NCBI GenBank assembly: GCA_958443615.1
Contig: CAUCLI010000012.1
Location: forward strand, 1 to 39,012
Direction of reading: 5' to 3'
DNA length: 39,012 bases
Origin: an uncultured Collinsella sp.
GTDB lineage: Bacteria > Actinomycetota > Coriobacteriia > Coriobacteriales > Coriobacteriaceae
Program-made: the position numbers and the translations under genes
Notes under the pieces: model-generated
What the model was told of the DNA's origin: nothing
Database searches by the model: none
What the model saw: the letters and a program-made list of their open reading frames with translations, nothing else
In this document: positions 34,912 to 39,012 of the stretch, piece after piece
How the letters are laid out: every line of letters starts with the position of its first letter
Numbering within the stretch: the stretch's first letter is position 1

Positions 34912-35657
34912 TCCATCCCCCATACGCCCGAGGCGTCCTTCGCCTCCATGAACGACTTGAACGTGTAGTAGTCCGCCGGGGTGGTCACCTTGATGTTCTC
35001 CGCCGGACCCTCGACGGTGAAGACCTCCTGCCCGTAGGCGGACAGCATGCTGACCGTGTCGACGAAGTCGAAGCGCCCCTCCTCGCGTGCCCTGAGGTGA
35101 GCCCTCCAGAGCACCTCCGTGCGCACCCCCTGCGGGGCGCGGGCGAGCACGCACCGCGAGCGGTCGACGAACTGCTCGGCACGCCCGTCCTCGCCGGACA
35201 GCACGACGGTCTCCGTCGCGGGGACCGTGACCGCCGTCGCGCCCCGCTCGATGACGGAACGGATGCACCGGGATATGCTGTCGCCATCAACCAGGGGACG
35301 GACCCCGTCGTGGACGAGGACGACCGCGTCCCCGTCTCCTGGGTGGCTTGAGCGGATGGCCTCCAGGCCCCTCCAGATAGAATCCTGCCCGTTCGCCCCG
35401 CCCGGGACGATGCGCACCGGGACGGGGTAGTGCTGGGCCTCGACGATCCGCTCGAGGTAGTCGATCCAGGGCTCGAGGCAGGCGACCGTGATGGAGTCGA
35501 CCTCGGGGTGGAACGCGAACCGGTCGAGCGTGTAGGCGATGATCGGCTTTCCCGACAGCTCCAGGAACTGCTTGGGACGGGGGCTCCCCTTCATGCGCTG
35601 ACCGGTGCCTCCAGCGAAGATGAGGACATCGACCTGCGGCGCGTTGCTAGCAGTCAT
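34908..35657 (-). CDS. IspD/TarI-like cytidylyltransferase
   Basis: 249 aa. DVLIFAGGTGQRMKGSPRPK is the nucleotide-binding loop of the IspD/TarI family; LVHDGVRPLVDGDSI and APQGVRTEVLWRA match too, and the late KVTTPADYY is conserved. Placed between licD and an SDR gene in a polysaccharide operon, a TarI-like role (CDP-ribitol or another CDP-polyol) is more likely than isoprenoid synthesis. ATG 35657 overlaps licD by 11 bases and has AGGGG upstream. Confidence 0.85.
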   Translation of the reverse strand: MTASNAPQVDVLIFAGGTGQRMKGSPRPKQFLELSGKPIIAYTLDRFAFHPEVDSITVACLEPWIDYLERIVEAQHYPVPVRIVPGGANGQDSIWRGLEAIRSSHPGDGDAVVLVHDGVRPLVDGDSISRCIRSVIERGATAVTVPATETVVLSGEDGRAEQFVDRSRCVLARAPQGVRTEVLWRAHLRAREEGRFDFVDTVSMLSAYGQEVFTVEGPAENIKVTTPADYYTFKSFMEAKDASGVWGME

Positions 35658-36594
35658 GGCTATCCCCTGATCCGTGAGCATCGTTTTCGTAATCCCCCAA
35701 GTCGAACTCGTAGACGACGTGCTTCTCGCGATCGCCCTCGGGAGGCGGGGTCATGTAGTCCTCCCCATAGAGGGACCTCATATACGCGTCGGTGTTCTTG
35801 GGCAAGGGGACCGTCAAGTCGCCGAAGCTCCCGTGCGATACGGGAAAGCAATCGCCTCGAAGTTGAAGCTCGCCGAAATAGTGCTTGCGACCAACTGGGA
35901 TGGTCACGTGATTGGAGCTCTCGTCATGGCAGCGGGAGTTCCAGCGGTCCCAGGCCCTCGTCCACGCCTCGACAGAACGGAAGGACAGCAGCCTTCCGAT
36001 GAAGATCTTCTTCTTGAAGGCGGTGGTCGCCGCGGCGTCCCCCTCGACGAGCGAGAGGTAATCGGCGGCGTGCGCGGCAAACCGGCGGCATGAATAGGCG
36101 AAGCCGAGAGCCATGGAGACGAACCCGTGCGTGCCTCTCAGCAAGGCGTTGGACGGCGCGTTGTCGATGATGAAGATGTCGATGTAGGCGCCGCATTCAT
36201 CGAACTGATAGTCCTCTCGACTCCTGACTATCGTCCCCTTCAATCGAAGACGCGGAAACGCCAGCTCGTAACCGGGGGTCCTGCTACAGTCATGCAGCCA
36301 ATATCTGTCCTTCAGTTCCGATTCATACGCTTTGACGAAACGAGAGTAGCCCTCACGAGTCATGTTGATGTCGACATCATCATCCCAGGGGATGAAACCG
36401 TGGTGCCTCACGGCGCCCAAACACGTCCCACCTCCGAGCGTGTAGGCAATCCCATGGCGCTCACAGACTTCATTAAGGTCGCCAAGCATTCGAGTCAACA
36501 CGCGCTGCAGAGAGCCCAATCGTTCCCCGTTTAGCTCGATCGGGTTGTTCGCAGCAGATATGTTCTTAAAAGCATCGACGGTAGAGAGATTCAT
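35647..36594 (-). CDS. licD: LicD family phosphotransferase
   Basis: 315 aa. GGGTCLGAVRHHGFIPWDDD and the following VDI are the LicD nucleotidyltransferase-fold signature; ECGAYIDIFIIDN (~135) is the second conserved block. LicD enzymes move phosphocholine or other phospho-polyols from a CDP carrier onto glycans, so it probably uses the product of the neighbouring cytidylyltransferase. The start is uncertain: ATG 36594 chosen; a TTG at 36615 is possible. Confidence 0.85.
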   Translation of the reverse strand: MNLSTVDAFKNISAANNPIELNGERLGSLQRVLTRMLGDLNEVCERHGIAYTLGGGTCLGAVRHHGFIPWDDDVDINMTREGYSRFVKAYESELKDRYWLHDCSRTPGYELAFPRLRLKGTIVRSREDYQFDECGAYIDIFIIDNAPSNALLRGTHGFVSMALGFAYSCRRFAAHAADYLSLVEGDAAATTAFKKKIFIGRLLSFRSVEAWTRAWDRWNSRCHDESSNHVTIPVGRKHYFGELQLRGDCFPVSHGSFGDLTVPLPKNTDAYMRSLYGEDYMTPPPEGDREKHVVYEFDLGDYENDAHGSGDSHDC

Positions 36595-36627
36595 AAGGGC
36601 ATCCAACTTATCCAAGTACCTGTGTGT

Positions 36628-37440
36628 CTAAAAACTCTTCTCGTACTTCTTGCCGAGGAACTTCGCGGCGAGGAAGCCCCCGATCTTCGCCGGCCAGTCG
36701 ACCGGCTCGGGGCTCACCACGGGAAGCTCCGCGTAGCCCACCCCGTTGACCTCCAGCCACGGGTCGAGCAGCCGCTCGCTCACGCGGCCGGGCCACCTCG
36801 CCTCGAAGGGCGTCATGCCGGACGCGTCGACACGGCCGACGAGCTCCTCCAAGACGGGGAACAGCCAGGCGCAGTAGGCGTCGAACAGGTCCGCCCTCAT
36901 GGCGAACATGTTGTAGATGTGCGCCGAGCGGGATCGCATGAGGCGGTCCCACGCGGGGACGTACCCCGGGCACATGTCGGAGAGCACGCCACGGCACGCG
37001 TCGAACTGCGCGCCGTCGAAGGTGTGCGAGTAGTGGTCGTAGACGGTCTCTATGTAATAGTTCCGGCGCTTGGCGAGGACGACCCCTTTGGCCTCGACCA
37101 GGGACCTCAGCTCCTCCCCCGTCGCCACGCGGTCGAACGGGTCCTCGGCGCGGCGGCGCGCGGGGTTCGGGCTGCCGAGCAGCCGGCGGTAATGGACGAG
37201 CCCCTTCACATCCGCGTCGACGTTCCTCCACAGCCAGTAGAGGCCCGTGAGCTCGGAGTAACTGGCGTTCAGGCCCGAGATGGACTCGCCCTCGTCGTCG
37301 GGCTGGAAACCGGGGCACGCCCCCGGGTTGAGCGCCGCGCCGACGTGGATGGGCAGGTAGCCCGCGTCCGTGGGCATGCGGTAGGGCCTGTGCGCGGCCA
37401 CGCCGATGACGACGTCGCGGCTGAGAATCGGCTCAACCAT
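36628..37440 (-). CDS. DUF4422 glycosyltransferase
   Basis: 270 aa. The pattern VVIGVAAHRPYRMP, a middle YSELTGLYWLWRNVDAD and GLVHYRRLL, and IYNMFAMRADLFDAYCAWLF near 180 define DUF4422, found in capsule and EPS loci, with glycosyltransferase activity inferred for the family. ATG 37440 overlaps the stop of the sugar transferase (TGATG) and has GGGGAGGGG. A likely second-sugar transferase. Confidence 0.85.
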   Translation of the reverse strand: MVEPILSRDVVIGVAAHRPYRMPTDAGYLPIHVGAALNPGACPGFQPDDEGESISGLNASYSELTGLYWLWRNVDADVKGLVHYRRLLGSPNPARRRAEDPFDRVATGEELRSLVEAKGVVLAKRRNYYIETVYDHYSHTFDGAQFDACRGVLSDMCPGYVPAWDRLMRSRSAHIYNMFAMRADLFDAYCAWLFPVLEELVGRVDASGMTPFEARWPGRVSERLLDPWLEVNGVGYAELPVVSPEPVDWPAKIGGFLAAKFLGKKYEKSF

Positions 37441-38225
37441 CACTGACCCCTCCCCATGGCCTTGAAGGTCCTCACGAAGATGCGGAAATCCAACGCGAGG
37501 CTGGCATGCCGCACGTAGAACAGCTCGAGCATCTGGCGGTCGCCGTTGGCCCAGGTGGCGCCATTGCGCTCCGTGACCTGCCACCAGCCGGTGATGCCCG
37601 GCTTCACGGACAGGAACTCGTCGCGGGCGTTGCCGAACTCGTAGGTCTCCTCGAGCGTCACGGGCCTGGGGCCGATCACGGAGAGTTCGCCGGTGAGGAC
37701 GTCGATGAACTGGGGCAGCTCGTCCAGGCTCGTGTTGCGCAGGAAGCGGCCCACGCGGGTGATGCGCGGGTCGCCGTCGACCTTCTGCTCGCGCTCCCAC
37801 TGGGCGAACTGCTCGCCGGTGAGGTACTTCCGGGGGTCGTCGTGCGCGTCGGAGTACATCGAGCGCAGCTTCCAGATGTAGATCCTCCTGCCGCCCTTCC
37901 CGATCCGCTCCTGGCGGAAGAACGGGCTGCCGGGGCTGTCGATTACGATGGCGAGGCAGAGCAGGGCGACGGGGACGAGCAGCACGAGGCACACTGCCAG
38001 CGAGAAGACGATGTCGAAGGCGCGCTTCACGAACAGGTAGCCCATACCGCCCGGGGCGGGCGCCGCAACGGTGTCGTCCTTGGGCGGGGCCTGGAAATCG
38101 CCGCGCTCGGGATAGCGATCGGCGGGCGCTTGGGGCGCAGCGGCGAGGCAGCCCAACTCATCGGCGGCAGCCACCGCCGGGCGCACCTCGTTCCGCATCG
38201 CTGTGTTGTCATCCGTAGCTTTCAC
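37440..38225 (-). CDS. Undecaprenyl-phosphate sugar phosphotransferase (WbaP/PglC fold)
   Basis: 261 aa from GTG 38225. A reentrant/membrane helix (IVFSLAVCLVLLVPVALLC) follows KRAFD; then FRQERIGKGGRRIYIWKLRSM, TSLDELPQFIDVLTGELSVI and GPRP, and KPGITGWWQV, the full catalytic core of this family. It starts repeat-unit synthesis by putting a sugar phosphate on undecaprenyl phosphate. The ~55-residue N-terminus is Ala/Pro-rich. Start unclear: GTG 38225 has only the G9 run as ribosome site; ATG 38198 (252 aa) lacks one; GTG 38276 would read through the G9 run in frame. Confidence 0.88.
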   Translation of the reverse strand: MKATDDNTAMRNEVRPAVAAADELGCLAAAPQAPADRYPERGDFQAPPKDDTVAAPAPGGMGYLFVKRAFDIVFSLAVCLVLLVPVALLCLAIVIDSPGSPFFRQERIGKGGRRIYIWKLRSMYSDAHDDPRKYLTGEQFAQWEREQKVDGDPRITRVGRFLRNTSLDELPQFIDVLTGELSVIGPRPVTLEETYEFGNARDEFLSVKPGITGWWQVTERNGATWANGDRQMLELFYVRHASLALDFRIFVRTFKAMGRGQ

Positions 38226-38234
38226 TTTTGAACG

Positions 38235-38243
38235 CCCCCCCCC
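38235..38243. repeat. Run of nine C (G9 in coding sense) at the start of the sugar transferase gene
   Basis: Lies nine bases upstream of the candidate GTG start at 38225, and in frame after the alternative GTG at 38276. Length changes would alter either the ribosome-binding region or the reading frame. Confidence 0.85.
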
Positions 38244-38313
38244 GAGCCGATTTAGCCCGGGAGGCCCTCCTCTCACTTGCTTCTTGTTCGACCTGCGCGC
38301 GTCATACGCAACC

Positions 38314-38904
38314 TCAGCTCTTAAAAGGGATTTCGAGGGGCAGTGATTCCAAAAAGCCGTTTCCCGGCTCGCCCACGCTCACCCAGCAGCGGCGCTTGTG
38401 GCGGTCGATCTTCACCACGCGATGCTCCATGCCCGCAAGCGGACCTTCGAGCACGCGAAACACACCGTCCTCGATCACACCGACGCTGTTGCGAATCAAA
38501 CGGCGCCCGCCCGTCACGCGCTCGAAGAACTCCCGAGCCTCATCAGCCAGCGGCATACACGCGCGCTCGCGCGCGCCCACCAACTCAACGTGGAAGCTCA
38601 GCTTTTGCAGTGCGCTGTTGAGCCCCTGGACATCGGACGTGGCCACGAAGAGATAGCCCTGGTACATCTGTGCGGTCTCGATGCGCCACGCACCGACACG
38701 CTTTACCCAACGCTCCTTGGAGAGCACAAATGCGTCCGAGAGCAGGTGCGACGGGATGAGCTTGAGCAGCTTCGTGCAGGTCGCGCGTTCCATGCCCTCG
38801 GGCACATGCACCAAATACCACCGCGTGCGACCGCGCGGCGTGCGACGTCCCACGGGCAGCCCCGCGGGCATCAAGCTCGATTGTGGTGCTGCAGCGACGG
38901 GCAT
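38314..38904 (-). CDS. Specialised NusG-family antiterminator of the polysaccharide operon
   Basis: 196 aa. TRWYLVHVPEGMERATCTKL opens a NusG N-terminal domain (RNA polymerase-binding); MYQGYLFVATS is the conserved NGN block; a KOW-like region (VFRVLEGPLAGMEHRVVKID) ends the protein. It differs from housekeeping NusG in its long Pro/Arg-rich N-terminal extension and lacks nusG neighbours. Paralogs of this kind (RfaH, LoaP, UpxY) sit first in long polysaccharide operons and suppress termination. GAGGAG precedes the ATG at 38904. A TATAAC on the minus strand near 38980 might be its -10. Confidence 0.85.
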   Translation of the reverse strand: MPVAAAPQSSLMPAGLPVGRRTPRGRTRWYLVHVPEGMERATCTKLLKLIPSHLLSDAFVLSKERWVKRVGAWRIETAQMYQGYLFVATSDVQGLNSALQKLSFHVELVGARERACMPLADEAREFFERVTGGRRLIRNSVGVIEDGVFRVLEGPLAGMEHRVVKIDRHKRRCWVSVGEPGNGFLESLPLEIPFKS

Positions 38905-39012
38905 GGCACTCCTCGGCGGCGCCCCTCGTCCTCCACGCAAGCGGAGTTCGAGAAAGTACACCTTTTTGCAGGAACGCCGTTATAGGTGACTGGCAAGATG
39001 TGAATTTGCTTG

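Overview
High-GC bacterial chromosome, most likely an anaerobic actinobacterium of the class Coriobacteriia (Collinsella/Olsenella-like). This rests on gene content (selenium-dependent molybdenum hydroxylase genes, a Wzx/Wzy polysaccharide locus with a specialised NusG) and on GC-rich codon use. It is an inference; there is no rRNA or other taxonomic marker in the window. I see no tRNA or rRNA gene, no CRISPR array and no transposase.

Region 1 (1-14.7 kb) is a purine/selenium module. A BASS-type transporter (+) and cutC (-) converge at the left end. Then come, all on the minus strand, a two-subunit molybdenum hydroxylase of the E. coli XdhD/YgfM ('probable selenate reductase') type and its maturation set: xdhC, selD, yqeB, a DUF3343 putative Se/S carrier, a class V aminotransferase-like cysteine desulfurase/selenocysteine lyase, and yedF. 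yqeC is divergent, mocA converges on it, and a xanthine/uracil-type NCS2 permease follows. Together they would import a purine or similar heterocycle, mobilise selenium, build the Mo cofactor and mature the hydroxylase.

Region 2 (14.9-22.7 kb) is housekeeping: a complete branched-chain amino acid ABC transporter (livKHMGF, minus strand), homoserine dehydrogenase with an ACT domain, and a Na+/Ca2+ antiporter.

Region 3 (22.7-26.4 kb) is lower in GC and mostly unexplained. It holds a 687-aa SEC-C zinc-motif protein, an array of seven CTAAG words spaced exactly 10 bp, a STAS-like DUF4325 gene overlapping an unknown small ORF, and a compact locus resembling an SOS-controlled type I toxin-antitoxin system (27-aa hydrophobic peptide, GAAC-N4-GTTC operator, shared hairpin, two 47-bp repeat copies).

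Region 4 (26.4-38.9 kb) is one long minus-strand surface-polysaccharide operon. In order of transcription: NusG-family antiterminator, undecaprenyl-phosphate sugar transferase, DUF4422 glycosyltransferase, LicD, IspD/TarI-like cytidylyltransferase, NAD-dependent epimerase, GT2, Wzy, Wzx, a polytopic membrane protein, a GtrB-like GT2 and an acyltransferase. The membrane protein and the acyltransferase are each broken only at a poly-G run (10 and 8 G). Changing the run length by one base restores full-length proteins of 453 and 362 aa, so both look like phase-variable genes caught in the OFF state. A third run of 9 G sits at the start of the sugar transferase gene. The GT2 gene contains two overlapping perfect hairpins.
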